Notes: generated by a model from the letters alone, not told the origin. A stretch of 64,000 bases of DNA from Streptomyces lanatus (GCF_014655715.1 NZ_BNBM01000030.1:1-64000), one strand, 5' to 3'; counted from the first letter of the stretch, positions 51,574 to 60,636 are shown. Made by a program: numbers and translations.

Positions 51574-52490
51574 GCCGCGTCCGCCGGTGTCCGGTCGCCG
51601 TCACCGTCGCCGTTACGGTCGCCATCACCGTCGCCGTCGAGGAGCAGGAGGTAGCCGTCCTCGATGGTCGGCTCGACCAGTGACGCGCCCGTCGGCGGGA
51701 CGCCGATGTTGCGGAACGTGCCGACGCCGGTGCGCCAGGCGGCGAGGGCGCCGGGTGCGCGTTCGCCGCTGCTCCAGACCCGGCCCCGGGCCAGCAGGGC
51801 GAGTTCGGCCGGGGTGCCCTGGAACCTCACGGTGCCGTGGTCGAGTACGACGACCTTGTGGCAGAGGGCCGCCACGTCCTCCGTCTGATGCGTCGACAGC
51901 AGCACGGTCCTGCCCTCGCCGAGTCCGGCGATGAGTTCACGGAAGCGCAGCCGCTGCTCGGGGTCGAGCCCCACGGTCGGCTCGTCGAGGATCAGCAGCT
52001 CCGGGTCGCCGACGATGGCGGCCGCAAGGCCGACACGCTGCCGCATACCGCCGGACAGCTTCCGGATACGTCGGCCGCGGTCGGCGGTCAGACCGACCTC
52101 CGCCAGCACCCTGCGGGCCTCGGTGCGCCGGGCCTGACGGTCGCTGATCTCCTTGAGGATGCCGACGTAGTCGATGAAGTCGTACGCGGTGAAGTGGGAG
52201 GGCAGCCCCGGGTTCTGCGGGAGGTAGCCGAGGCGTCGGCGCAGGGCCTGCCTGCCGGTGGGTGTGAGGGGGTCGAGGCCCAGGACGGACAGCGTGCCCG
52301 TGTCCGGGGTGCTCGCCGTGGCCAGGGTGCGGAGCAGGGTGGTCTTGCCTGCGCCGTTGGGCCCCAGCAGGCCGGTCACTCCCCGCCCCAGGGACAGGGA
52401 CACTTCGCGGAGTGCCGTGCGGCGTCCGTAGCGCACGCCGACGCGGTCCAATCCGACCTGCTGTGCCGCGGAACGTTCCTCGGATTCCAT
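51570..52490 (-). CDS. ABC transporter ATP-binding protein with Gly-Asp repeat tail
   Basis: A 306-residue ATPase: Walker A GPNGAGKTT, signature LSGGMRQRVGLA, Walker B LLILDEPTVGLDP, switch His in LLSTHQ. C-terminal extension includes a regulatory-like stretch and a GDGDGDRNGDGDGDRT tail. Coupled both ways: TAATG with the zinc-finger protein and ATGA with the permease. Multidrug or bacitracin-type exporter family. Confidence 0.94.
   Translation of the reverse strand: MESEERSAAQQVGLDRVGVRYGRRTALREVSLSLGRGVTGLLGPNGAGKTTLLRTLATASTPDTGTLSVLGLDPLTPTGRQALRRRLGYLPQNPGLPSHFTAYDFIDYVGILKEISDRQARRTEARRVLAEVGLTADRGRRIRKLSGGMRQRVGLAAAIVGDPELLILDEPTVGLDPEQRLRFRELIAGLGEGRTVLLSTHQTEDVAALCHKVVVLDHGTVRFQGTPAELALLARGRVWSSGERAPGALAAWRTGVGTFRNIGVPPTGASLVEPTIEDGYLLLLDGDGDGDRNGDGDGDRTPADAA
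51593..51638 (-). repeat. Tandem accgtcgcc-type repeat at the ATPase 3' end
   Basis: Five imperfect 9-base units encode the Gly-Asp rich tail of the ATPase, immediately before the permease start. Confidence 0.85.
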
Positions 52491-53347
52491 TACGCCAGTC
52501 CCCTTCTGTCGAATCCGTCGCGCAGCACGATGAGCGCGCCGACGCCCAGCAAGGTCACGGCCGCCATGCCCAGTTGCGTCCCCGGGAGGAGCAGGCGGGT
52601 CGCCGCGGGCAGGGCCGTGTTGTAGGTGGCGACGAGCCAGCCGGCCCAGGCCGCGAGCGTCAAGGTGATGGCCGGCAGGGCGTCCATGCGACTCGACAGG
52701 GCGAGGCAGACCGCCGTCAGCATGAGCGACGGGACGAGCCAGCCGAGCGTGTACGGGAACGGCAGCGGCAGGCCCACGGCACCCGCGGCGCTCAGCACCA
52801 GACTCAGCACCTGCACCGCGGCCGCCCGCAGCAGCACGACGCGGAAACCGCCCAGCGGCGAGACCGCCAGCCATACGTACGCCGGGTCGAAGCGCCGCCC
52901 GGTGACCGCGACGACGCCGATGGCCGACAGGGCCGGTACCAGCGCGAAGAACAGCAGGGGCGCCGAGGCCGACTCGCTCCAGCGCGCGGCGGCCACGGTC
53001 AGCAGGACCAGCAGGGCGGCGCCGCCCCACCAGGACCAGCGCAGCGCGGGCATCGCGGCACACAGCCGGGCGGCGTCCTCCGGGACTCCCAGGCGCAGCG
53101 CGCAGCGTTCCAGCTGGCTCCGTGTCGGTTCGTCGGTGGCGAGGTCGATCCGCTCCCACAGGGAGGACAACTCCGCCTCGTCCGCGAGGAGGGGGGACAG
53201 CCGCGCACGGCACTCGGCGCACCGGTCCACATGGGCCTCGACGAGGTCCCTGGACTCGGGGGAGAGCGGCCGGGTGGCGTAGGCCTGGAGCAGGCCCGTG
53301 TTGAGATGCCGCCCCGGATCCCCCGCCGTTTCGTCGTACGTCCTCAC
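52490..53347 (-). CDS. Zinc-finger (zf-HC2) anti-sigma factor fused to a six-helix membrane domain
   Basis: A 285-residue protein. Residues 20-60 carry LVEAHVDRCAECRARL, the His-x3-Cys-x2-Cys anti-sigma zinc motif; residues 110-285 hold about six helices (GGAALLVLLTVAAARW, LLFFALVPALSAIGVVAV, LGWLVPSLMLTAVCLAL...). GTG start overlaps the sigma gene stop (GTGA); TAA shares a base with the ATPase ATG. Usual anti-sigmas have one helix, so the membrane part looks like a permease subunit. It probably holds the sigma factor at the membrane and responds to transporter state (inference). Confidence 0.88.
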   Translation of the reverse strand: MRTYDETAGDPGRHLNTGLLQAYATRPLSPESRDLVEAHVDRCAECRARLSPLLADEAELSSLWERIDLATDEPTRSQLERCALRLGVPEDAARLCAAMPALRWSWWGGAALLVLLTVAAARWSESASAPLLFFALVPALSAIGVVAVTGRRFDPAYVWLAVSPLGGFRVVLLRAAAVQVLSLVLSAAGAVGLPLPFPYTLGWLVPSLMLTAVCLALSSRMDALPAITLTLAAWAGWLVATYNTALPAATRLLLPGTQLGMAAVTLLGVGALIVLRDGFDRRGLA

Positions 53348-53940
53348 AGCGCCCGCCTCCCTCTTCCTCTTCCCGTTCCTGTCAGTCGTTCCTTGAGCAG
53401 CCTTCTGGCCCGGGAGGCACGGGACTTGACCGTTCCGGCGGGGATGCTCAGGCGCTCGGCGGTCTCCTGGACCGTCAGTCCTTCGAGCGCCGTGGCCCGG
53501 ACGACGGCCCTGAGATCGGCGGGCAGGAACTCCACGGCGGCCAGCGCGCCGTCGCCCAGCTCCGCCATGAGCTCGTCCTCCGCGGAGACCGCGTGGCGTC
53601 CCGGCAGGCCCGCGAGGCGGCGCAGGAGGCGGCCCCGCCGTTCCTGCGCCCGCTGCGCGTCGATCAGCCGACGCAGCCCGACGCGCCACAACCACCCGCT
53701 GACGTTGCCGACTTGGCCGAGAGGTCCGGTGCTCCGGCGTCGCTCACGCCGCCGCCAGACCTCCACGAAGACGTCCTGGACGACCTCGTCCACGAGGACG
53801 GAATCGGCGCACCGTTGCCGCAACCGCCCCCTGAGCCAGGGCGCGAACCGGCGGAACAGCTCCTCGAACGCGGCCCTGTCCCCCTCGGCCACCGCGTCCA
53901 GGAGCTCGGCATCGCTCCGCGCACCCCGTCGTTCGGACAT
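53344..53940 (-). CDS. ECF sigma factor
   Basis: A 198-residue sigma-70 factor: region 2 (AFEELFRRFAPWLRGRLRQRC ... VDEVVQDVFVEVWRR) and region 4 (LPADLRAVVRATALEGLTVQETAERLSIPAGTVKSRASRARRLLKE). ATG 53940 follows GAGGGGG; the frame extends 13 codons more. First gene of the operon with its own anti-sigma and ABC genes; likely autoregulated, though no target promoter is obvious. Confidence 0.94.
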   Translation of the reverse strand: MSERRGARSDAELLDAVAEGDRAAFEELFRRFAPWLRGRLRQRCADSVLVDEVVQDVFVEVWRRRERRRSTGPLGQVGNVSGWLWRVGLRRLIDAQRAQERRGRLLRRLAGLPGRHAVSAEDELMAELGDGALAAVEFLPADLRAVVRATALEGLTVQETAERLSIPAGTVKSRASRARRLLKERLTGTGRGRGRRAL

Positions 53941-54006
53941 CACACCCCCTCGTCGAATCGAGGGCGGTGCCCGGTTCACCCGTGGAGTGTGACCTGCGTC
54001 ATATGG

Positions 54007-54942
54007 TCAGGTCCCGGCCGCACTCAGCGCCATCCGGAGATGACCGTCCGCCGCCGCCAGAAGCGCGTTCGCCGTGGCCCCGTCCACATCGGCCAGCACG
54101 ATCAGGATCGCCGTCTTCACCTCGCCGCCCGCCTCGGTCAGGGCGTGCTCGATGGCGGCGTCGTCCGCGCCGGTGGCGAGGGCGACGATACGGCGGGAGC
54201 GGGCGCGCAGCTTGTCGTTGGAGGCGCGGACGTCGACCATGAGGTTCCCGTAGGTCTTGCCGAGCCGGATCATCGTGATCGTCGACAGCATGTTGAGGAC
54301 GATCTTCTGCGCGGTGCCGGCCTTGAGCCGGGTCGAGCCGGTCAGCAGCTCGGGGCCCACGACGATCTCGATGCCGTGCTCGGCGGCGGAGGCGAGGGCG
54401 CTGCCCGGATTGCAGGACAGCCCGATCGTCAACGCGCCCTGCGCACAGGCGTGTTCGACCGCGCCGATCGCGTACGGGGTGCGGCCCGAGGCCGAGATGC
54501 CGACCACCGAGTCGGCGGGCGTGAGCGCGAGGGCGTCCAGGTCGGCGCGGGCGAGGTCCGCCGAGTCCTCGGCACCCTCGACCGAGGTGACCATCGCGTC
54601 CGGGCCGCCCGCGATGAGGCCGACGACCTGGGTGGGGGTCGTGTTGAAGGTGGGCGGACATTCGGAGGCGTCGAGGACACCGAGGCGGCCGGCGGTGCCT
54701 GCACCGGCGTAGATCAGCCGCCCACCGCGTGCCATGCGCTCGGCGATGGCGTCGATGGCGGCGGCGATGTCGGGGAGGCGCGAGGCCACGGCGGCGGGTA
54801 CGGAGGCATCCTCGCCGTTCATGAGCCGGGCGATGTCGAGGGTGGGGAGCTGATCGATCTCGGCGAGCTCGGGCCGGAAGGCCTCGGTGGGGAGGGAGTC
54901 GAGCTGGGCGCGGAGGTCGCGGGGGGTGGATGCGGAGGTCAT
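54007..54942 (-). CDS. murQ: N-acetylmuramic acid 6-phosphate etherase
   Basis: A 311-residue SIS-domain enzyme: GRLIYAGAGTAGRLGVLDASECPPTF, VVGISASGRTPYAIGAVEHA, GSTRLKAGTAQKIVLNMLST. It cleaves the lactyl ether of MurNAc-6-P, giving GlcNAc-6-P for NagA, so it links peptidoglycan recycling to the nagA block. Downstream of its RpiR regulator by 47 bases. Confidence 0.96.
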   Translation of the reverse strand: MTSASTPRDLRAQLDSLPTEAFRPELAEIDQLPTLDIARLMNGEDASVPAAVASRLPDIAAAIDAIAERMARGGRLIYAGAGTAGRLGVLDASECPPTFNTTPTQVVGLIAGGPDAMVTSVEGAEDSADLARADLDALALTPADSVVGISASGRTPYAIGAVEHACAQGALTIGLSCNPGSALASAAEHGIEIVVGPELLTGSTRLKAGTAQKIVLNMLSTITMIRLGKTYGNLMVDVRASNDKLRARSRRIVALATGADDAAIEHALTEAGGEVKTAILIVLADVDGATANALLAAADGHLRMALSAAGT

Positions 54943-54989
54943 GAGGCAGACGGCTCTTTCGGAGTTTCCAGTGCGGTGACGTACCTCTA

Positions 54990-55892
54990 CTAACGACGAT
55001 GCCGATGCGCCAGCGCCTCGTAGCTCGCGGCCAGCGCGGGCGCCGCCGTCTCATAGGTCCGCTGCGCCACCCCCACGAACAGGCAGTCCACCACCAGCAA
55101 CTGACTGGTCCGGGACGACATCGCCGCCGGCCGCAGCTCGCTCTCCCGCGCCGTGGACGTCGTAAGGATGTGATCGGCGTACTGGGTCACCGCCCCGTCC
55201 GGCCGCCCGGTGATGGCGACGGTCGTCGCCCCGTGCTCGAAGGCGACCCGCAAGGGCTCGATGACGTCACCGGTCGACCCGGAGTGGGTGATGGCGATGG
55301 CCACGTCACCGGCGCGCAGCTGCACCGCGTTCGTCACGGCGAGATGCGGATCGCTGTGGGCATGGGCTATCAGCCCGATCCGCAACAGTTTCTGGACGAG
55401 GTCCTGCGCGACGAGCCCGGACGCCCCCACCCCGTACACATCGATCCGGCGGGCCCCGGCGGCGGCCGTCACCGCCGCGCCCAGCTGGACCGTGTCGAGT
55501 CCGGCCGCCGTGTCCGCGAGGGTCTGCTGCTCGTCGTACGCGAGTTTCGCCACGACGTCCGCGATGGGATCGTCCACCGCGATGTCGGTGGTGATGGCCG
55601 GTGCGCGGCCCGACTGCTGCTGGGCGGCGAGGCCGGCGAGGGCGAGGCGGAGGTCGCGGTAGCCGGGGTAGCCGAGGAGGCGGGCGGTGCGTACGACCGT
55701 GGCCTCGCTGGTGCCGGTGAGTTCGGCGAGGCCGGTGACGGTGAGGGCCGCGCAGCCCGCGGGGTCGTTCGCGACCGCTTCGGCGACGCGCTGCATGGAG
55801 CGGGTCATCGACGGGGCGAGGGTGCGCACCTTGGCGGCGAGGGCGGCGGGCGCGGGAGCCCGGTCGAAAGTTTCCTTCAGTTCGTTGGGCAC
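54990..55892 (-). CDS. RpiR/MurR family transcriptional regulator
   Basis: A 300-residue regulator: N-terminal RpiR helix-turn-helix (AALTVTGLAELTGTSEATVVRTARLLGYPGYRDLRLAL) and C-terminal SIS sugar-phosphate sensor (RRIDVYGVGASGLVAQDL, VAIAITHSGSTGDVIEPL). It likely senses MurNAc-6-P and controls murQ and itself. Confidence 0.93.
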   Translation of the reverse strand: MPNELKETFDRAPAPAALAAKVRTLAPSMTRSMQRVAEAVANDPAGCAALTVTGLAELTGTSEATVVRTARLLGYPGYRDLRLALAGLAAQQQSGRAPAITTDIAVDDPIADVVAKLAYDEQQTLADTAAGLDTVQLGAAVTAAAGARRIDVYGVGASGLVAQDLVQKLLRIGLIAHAHSDPHLAVTNAVQLRAGDVAIAITHSGSTGDVIEPLRVAFEHGATTVAITGRPDGAVTQYADHILTTSTARESELRPAAMSSRTSQLLVVDCLFVGVAQRTYETAAPALAASYEALAHRHRR

Positions 55893-55946
55893 ACTTGAAA
55901 GGTATTTTCAGACCGGGGTGTGGTCAAGAGTGCGCACAATAGGAGC

Positions 55947-56333
55947 ATGGAAGCCGTCACTCCGCTGGAACAGGCGCTGCACACCGCCCGCGCCCTCGTG
56001 CTCGCCGACCTGGTCGCGGGCGAGGTCGCCGAGGCGGACGTCGTGTCGTTGGTCGAGGAGGCGGTCGTACAGCGGCGCTGGTGGGTGGAGCAGTGGCCGG
56101 ACGGCGTGGCGTATGTGGCGGGGCTGGTCGCCCAGGACGTACAGGACGCGCTGCTGGACCGGTACGGCCGCTGGCCGCTGTGCCCGGTGTGCGGCGGCGG
56201 CGACCCGCACGCGCTGGAGGTCGAGCCGGAACTGGGGCCCGATCCGCACTGGGTGTGCCACCAGGCGGGCGTGAAGGTCGCGGCGCTGGGCTCGCTGGGG
56301 CCGGCCGGCACGGGCGGGACGCCGTCCTCGTGA
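55947..56333 (+). CDS. Hypothetical protein with CPVC motif
   Basis: A 128-residue acidic protein: helical N-terminus (LEQALHTARALVLADLVAGEVAEADVV), WWVEQWPDGVAYVAGLVAQDVQD, then RWPLCPVCGGGDPHALEVEPELGPDPHWVCHQ, a likely zinc ribbon. ATG 55947 preceded by AGGAG. Overlaps the DUF4031 gene (GTGA). Confidence 0.8.
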   Translation: MEAVTPLEQALHTARALVLADLVAGEVAEADVVSLVEEAVVQRRWWVEQWPDGVAYVAGLVAQDVQDALLDRYGRWPLCPVCGGGDPHALEVEPELGPDPHWVCHQAGVKVAALGSLGPAGTGGTPSS

Positions 56334-56596
56334 TCTACATCGACCCGCCGACCTGGCCGGGCCACGGCCGGATGTGGTCCCACCTCGTGAGCGATGTCTC
56401 GTACGACGAACTGCACCTGTTCGCCGAGGAGTTGGGCGTGCCACGGCGGGCGTTCGAGCGCGACCACTACGACATCCCCTCGCACCGGTACGCCGACGCG
56501 GTGCGCGCCGGCGCGGTGGAGGTCAGCAGCCGTGAGGTGGTGCGGTTGTTGCAGGGGGCGGGGTTGCGACGGCCGAAGGGGCGGGCCTGGGGCTGA
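56330..56596 (+). CDS. DUF4031 protein
   Basis: An 88-residue protein: MIYIDPPTWPGHGRMWSHLVSD, ELHLFAEELGVPRRAFERDHYDIP and a C-terminal KGRAW. DUF4031 is widespread in actinobacteria and fused or adjacent to HD hydrolases in some; function unknown. GTG start couples to the preceding stop. Confidence 0.9.
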   Translation: MIYIDPPTWPGHGRMWSHLVSDVSYDELHLFAEELGVPRRAFERDHYDIPSHRYADAVRAGAVEVSSREVVRLLQGAGLRRPKGRAWG

Positions 56597-56618
56597 CGCC
56601 CCTTCGGCGACGGTCGCT

Positions 56619-57095
56619 TTATGCGAACTGGCCGGGCTGGTAGGAGCCGGCCGGCTGCTGGACGATGACGTTCATCCGGTTGAAGGCGTTGATCAGCGCG
56701 ATCAGGGTCACCAGCGCGCCGAGCTGCTCCTCGTCGTAGTGCTTGGCGGCGTTCTCCCAGACGTCGTCCGGTACGCCGCCGGCCGCGTCGGCGATACGGG
56801 TGCCCGCCTCCGTCAGGTCCAGCGCGGCGCGCTCGGCGTCGGTGAAGACGGTGGCCTCGCGCCAGGCGGCGACCATATTGAGGCGGACGGCGTCCTCGCC
56901 CGCGGCGATGGCGTCCTTGAAATGCATGTCGGTGCAGAAGCCGCAGCCGTTGATCTGGCTGGCACGCAGCGTCACCATGTTCTGCGTCGAGACGGGCAGC
57001 GGCGAGTCATGGACCACCTTGCCCGCCGAGGCGACGTGCTTCACGGCCTTGCCGACGGTCGGGTTCTCAAGGAGGTTGATCCGGGCGGCGCTCAT
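56619..57095 (-). CDS. Carboxymuconolactone decarboxylase / AhpD-like protein
   Basis: A 158-residue helical protein with redox motif CGFCTDMH, as in AhpD. Such enzymes reduce peroxides with a thiol partner. Monocistronic, convergent with DUF4031. Confidence 0.93.
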   Translation of the reverse strand: MSAARINLLENPTVGKAVKHVASAGKVVHDSPLPVSTQNMVTLRASQINGCGFCTDMHFKDAIAAGEDAVRLNMVAAWREATVFTDAERAALDLTEAGTRIADAAGGVPDDVWENAAKHYDEEQLGALVTLIALINAFNRMNVIVQQPAGSYQPGQFA

Positions 57096-57185
57096 GGCGA
57101 ACTCCTCGGTCGTGGGTACTTCGTGGGTACACAGCTATGACGGAGGGGCTCGGCACGATGTGACGTGACGGGAATGTGACCTGGG

Positions 57186-58286
57186 TCACCGGCGGACGTA
57201 CAGCCTCAGCGTCCGCTCCATCTCCTGCTCCTCATGGGCGGTGCGCTCCTCCTCGACGCTCGCCCGTATGTACCCCGCGCGGGTGGCGACGGCCTGTGAG
57301 GCGAGGTTGTCCTCATGGATGGCCGCGACGAGAAGCCGTACGTCGTCCCTGGTCAGGGAGTGGTCCGACAGGGCGCGCAGACCCTCGGCGGCATAGCCGT
57401 GGCCGCGCGCGGCCACGGTGAGGTCGTAGCCGACCTCGGCATGGCCCTCCTCGTCCGGTACGCCGTGGAAGCCCATGCCGCCGATCGCGCGCCCGTCCTC
57501 CCGCCGCACCAGGACGAACAGTCCCCACTCGGGCCGGTGCGTCCCGTCCTCGTACGCCTTGACGACCATCCCCGCGGCGTCACGGGTGCCCTGGAAGGGC
57601 CCGCCGTCGACCCACTCGAAGCCGCCGTCGCCGCCGGTGTGGAGGTCGGTGGCGGCGGCGGGGGTGACGCCCTGGAGGGTGAGGCGGTCGGTGGGGATGA
57701 CGATGTTGTTGTTCCAGCGCCACTCGGTGACCGGCGGACGGCCGGGGAGGTCGGCGCGGCCGGTGGCCCACAGGAGGGTGCGCCAGTGGTCGGGACCGGG
57801 CTTGACGTGGGGGAAGATCGTCGTCAGCACGAACTGGGGGAGTACGGCGGGCGGTTCGTACGTCAGCCCCAGCCCCTCGGCGATGTCGTGCGTGTGCAGC
57901 AGCACCTCGGCGATGCCCATCGCGGCGAAGCCCTCACGGTTCGCGCTGCGGAACGGGTACGGGTGGAAGGCGCGCACATCGGGTGGCGTGGTGCGGAGGG
58001 TGGTGGCGAACAGGACACCGGTCGTCTCGATGACATGGATGATGCCCTGGTTGTCGGTGCCGTCGTCGAGGGTGATCTCGAAGGGGACGTAGTCGTCCTG
58101 GGCGCGGCCCGCGAGCTGGCCGGCGTAGGCGATGAGGTCCTCGGCGATGTGGAACGCCGTCTTGTGACAGCTCCAGTCCAGCCGCCCGGCCTTCGCCCCT
58201 TCCCAGTCCAGGTCCGCCGCCGTACGCAGCATCGCCGCGCAGCTCGCCACGGCGTCGGTCGCGTGTTCCCCACCCATGTGTCGCAT
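57186..58286 (-). CDS. Mycothiol-type maleylpyruvate isomerase-like domain fused to GNAT
   Basis: A 366-residue fusion. N-terminal part (1-200) is a DinB/MDMPI-like helical domain (MLRTAADLDWEGAKAGRLDWSCHKTAFHIAEDLIAYAGQLAG, AEVLLHTHDIAEGLGL); C-terminal part (215-366) is a GNAT of RimJ type (VGYDLTVAARGHGYAAEGLRAL, NLASQAVATRAGYI). ATG 58277 is an alternative start. The activity of the pair is unknown. Confidence 0.85.
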   Translation of the reverse strand: MRHMGGEHATDAVASCAAMLRTAADLDWEGAKAGRLDWSCHKTAFHIAEDLIAYAGQLAGRAQDDYVPFEITLDDGTDNQGIIHVIETTGVLFATTLRTTPPDVRAFHPYPFRSANREGFAAMGIAEVLLHTHDIAEGLGLTYEPPAVLPQFVLTTIFPHVKPGPDHWRTLLWATGRADLPGRPPVTEWRWNNNIVIPTDRLTLQGVTPAAATDLHTGGDGGFEWVDGGPFQGTRDAAGMVVKAYEDGTHRPEWGLFVLVRREDGRAIGGMGFHGVPDEEGHAEVGYDLTVAARGHGYAAEGLRALSDHSLTRDDVRLLVAAIHEDNLASQAVATRAGYIRASVEEERTAHEEQEMERTLRLYVRR

Positions 58287-58313
58287 GGGGGCAGGCTACG
58301 GCTGCCGTCGCTT

Positions 58314-58961
58314 TCAGAGCGACAGCATTTCCAGCTCGGCGGCGAGGTTGTAGCGGGCGGTGGCCTCCCACTCCTTGCGGCCGTGCGGGGTGCGGAACAG
58401 GGTCGGCAGGGCGAGGAGTTGGCGCAGGATCGCGGCACGGCCCTCGCGGAAGGCGTCGTTCGGCACGAAGTGGTACTCCTCGCGTACGGCGACCGTGTAC
58501 GCGGCGTACGCGGCGGGCGGGGCGGCGAGGATCGCGAGGTCGGCGTCGCAGAGGACCTCGCCGTCGCGGTCGTCGGGCGCCGGGTCATGGGTGACGGTGA
58601 GCCGCACGAGCCGGGCGACCTCGGCGGTGCGCCCCGCGGGGACGCCGGCTTCGGGGAGGGCGCGCTCGGCGAGGCGGGCGGAGCGTTCCTCGTTCTCGGA
58701 GCGGTCGGGGAGATATACGGCGTCGTGGAACCAGGCGGCGAGGCGCACCGCCATGACGTCGTCCGCGTGCTCCTCCAGGGTGTCGATGTGCCCCAGGACC
58801 GCCGCCAGGTGCTCGACGGTGTGGTAGTGCCGCTGCGGCTCCGACCAGCGGCGGAGCAGGGCCTCCCCGTACCGCTCGGGGGCGATGGCGCAGGAGTCGT
58901 CGTCGCGCGCGGCGAGCAGGGTGCGGAGCCAGCGGGACCGGAGGTCGTCGAGGTCAGCCAT
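58314..58961 (-). CDS. HD domain phosphohydrolase-like protein
   Basis: A 215-residue HD-superfamily protein: HYHTVEHLAAVLGHID (metal His), RLAAWFHDAVY (HD), LCDADLAILAAP (Asp). Known in actinobacteria as a predicted metal-dependent hydrolase; substrate not known. Confidence 0.9.
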   Translation of the reverse strand: MADLDDLRSRWLRTLLAARDDDSCAIAPERYGEALLRRWSEPQRHYHTVEHLAAVLGHIDTLEEHADDVMAVRLAAWFHDAVYLPDRSENEERSARLAERALPEAGVPAGRTAEVARLVRLTVTHDPAPDDRDGEVLCDADLAILAAPPAAYAAYTVAVREEYHFVPNDAFREGRAAILRQLLALPTLFRTPHGRKEWEATARYNLAAELEMLSL

Positions 58962-59008
58962 GTCCTCATTCTCCCGGGTGGGCCGTACCGCGCCCTAGCG
59001 TGGAGGTC

Positions 59009-59686
59009 ATGACTTCTGCTGACGCGTACGGCGTAAGGGATTTCGAGCTGCCGGGCCGGCTGCTGGCCGTCGAGCGGGACGCACTGGTCCCGCTGTTGCG
59101 GGCGCGGCCGGACGACGACTTCGCGCTGCCCACCGTGGCCTGTCCGGGGTGGTCGGTGCGGGATGTGCTGGCGCACTGTTCGGCCGCGTTGATGCGGGTC
59201 GTGGAGAACCGGTTGGAGGACGGCGTGTTCTCGGCCGAGTCCAACGACCGGGACATCGCCGAGCGCGCCGACTGGACCCATGCGCGGGTCGTCGACGAGC
59301 TGGAGCGCGGGATGACCGAGGCGGGGCCGGTGATCGCCGAGGCCGGCGGGGCGCTGGACGGCGTCGCACTGGGGGAGTGGGTGCACGCCGGTGACGTACG
59401 GGAGGTGCTGGGGGCGCCCGGGGCGTACGCCGGTGCCGGACTCCCCGACGCGCTCCGGCTCCTCGCCTGGCTCACCCGGGACCGGCGCCACGTCCCCCTG
59501 CACGCCGACCTGGACGACGTGGACGAGCCCCTGCGCCTGGGTGAGGCGACGGCTCCGCGGCCACCGGCGCGGTACATCGGGGACGGCGCCACTCTTGTAC
59601 GGCTGTATGCGGGGCGGCCGGTGGCGGGGGCGGCGGCGTATGAGCTGGTGGGGGTGGAGGCGGGGGAGCTGAACATCTTCGGCTGA
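59009..59686 (+). CDS. Maleylpyruvate isomerase family mycothiol-dependent enzyme
   Basis: A 225-residue protein with the MDMPI N-terminal pattern CPGWSVRDVLAHCSAALMRVV and GVALGEWVHAGDVREVLGAP. ATG 59009 is preferred to ATG 59000 as beginning the conserved part. Probably a mycothiol S-transferase. Confidence 0.88.
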   Translation: MTSADAYGVRDFELPGRLLAVERDALVPLLRARPDDDFALPTVACPGWSVRDVLAHCSAALMRVVENRLEDGVFSAESNDRDIAERADWTHARVVDELERGMTEAGPVIAEAGGALDGVALGEWVHAGDVREVLGAPGAYAGAGLPDALRLLAWLTRDRRHVPLHADLDDVDEPLRLGEATAPRPPARYIGDGATLVRLYAGRPVAGAAAYELVGVEAGELNIFG

Positions 59687-59801
59687 GGGTGGCTCGTACT
59701 TCGGGGTTGAGGGGATCTTCGGCGGGGCAGGCGTACCCTGGATTGGACTAGACCTGTAGTCCGCGCAGTAGTCGCCGTCGAATGCCGAGGAATGGGGTCC
59801 C

Positions 59802-60497
59802 ATGAGCAAGCGTGCAGTCCTGGAGGTGATCGCCCTCGGCGTCGAGGACGCGGTCGCCGCCCAGGCCGGAGGTGCGGATCGGCTCGAACTCGTCACCGAC
59901 ATGGCGGCGGACGGGCTCACCCCGGCGGTCGAGACCTTCGCCGGGATCCGGGCCGCCGTCGACATCGACCTGCGCGTGATGCTGAGGCTGGCGGACGGAT
60001 TCGCGGCGGGGGACGTCGGGGCGCTGGTGGGGGCGGTGCGGGAGATGCGGGGGGCCGGGGCGGAGGAGTTCGTGCTGGGCTTCCTGGACGGCGACGGTGG
60101 GGTGGACCTCGGTGCCGTCGAGCGGGTGGTGGCCGAGCTGGACGGATGCCGGTGGACCTTCCACCGCGCGATCGACCGGGCCGCCGACCGGGATGCCCTG
60201 CGCAAACAGCTGGACGGCCTGCCGGGGCTGGACACCTACCTCACGGCGGGCTCGGCGGACGGCGTGGACGAGGGCCTGCCCGTCCTGCTCGCGGAGGCGG
60301 CGCGGGCGGGGGAGCCGGGGTATGAGCAGCGGATCCTGGTGGGGGGCGGGCTGCGACTCGACCATGTGCCGAGGTTGGTGGCGGCGGGGATCGACGCGTT
60401 CCATATCGGCGGGGCGGCGAGGCCTGAGGGGTGGGGCGGGGCGGTTTCTGCGGAGGCTGTGGGGGTTTGGCGGGGGGTGTTGGACGGGGTTTCGTAG
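59802..60497 (+). CDS. cutC: CutC family protein
   Basis: A 231-residue TIM-barrel protein: LEVIALGVEDAVAAQAGGADRLELVTDMAADGLTP, VMLRLADGFAAGDV, RWTFHRAIDRAADRDAL, ILVGGGLRLDHVPRLVAAGIDAFHIG. Called copper homeostasis protein; its true reaction remains uncertain. Ends in a G-rich tract (ggggtttgg). Confidence 0.93.
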   Translation: MSKRAVLEVIALGVEDAVAAQAGGADRLELVTDMAADGLTPAVETFAGIRAAVDIDLRVMLRLADGFAAGDVGALVGAVREMRGAGAEEFVLGFLDGDGGVDLGAVERVVAELDGCRWTFHRAIDRAADRDALRKQLDGLPGLDTYLTAGSADGVDEGLPVLLAEAARAGEPGYEQRILVGGGLRLDHVPRLVAAGIDAFHIGGAARPEGWGGAVSAEAVGVWRGVLDGVS

Positions 60498-60615
60498 GGG
60501 GTGGGGTGGGGTTTCGTAGGGGCTGGGCGGGGGTGGGTTCGTGCGGCCCGGCGGGTGGCTGGGGTGGGGGAGGTCGCGCGGCCCGGCGCTAACGGGGTGC
60601 CGCCCGCGCCCACCC

Positions 60616-60634
60616 GTGCCGCCCTAGGCGGCAC
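60616..60634. terminator. Hairpin after cutC
   Basis: Perfect GTGCCGCC-CTA-GGCGGCAC, without a T-run. Confidence 0.6.
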
Positions 60635-60636
60635 GA

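Noticed and set aside
57863..60235. 790-codon minus-strand frame
   Set aside because: Ser/Thr/Arg/Pro-rich shadow crossing four recognised genes on both strands.
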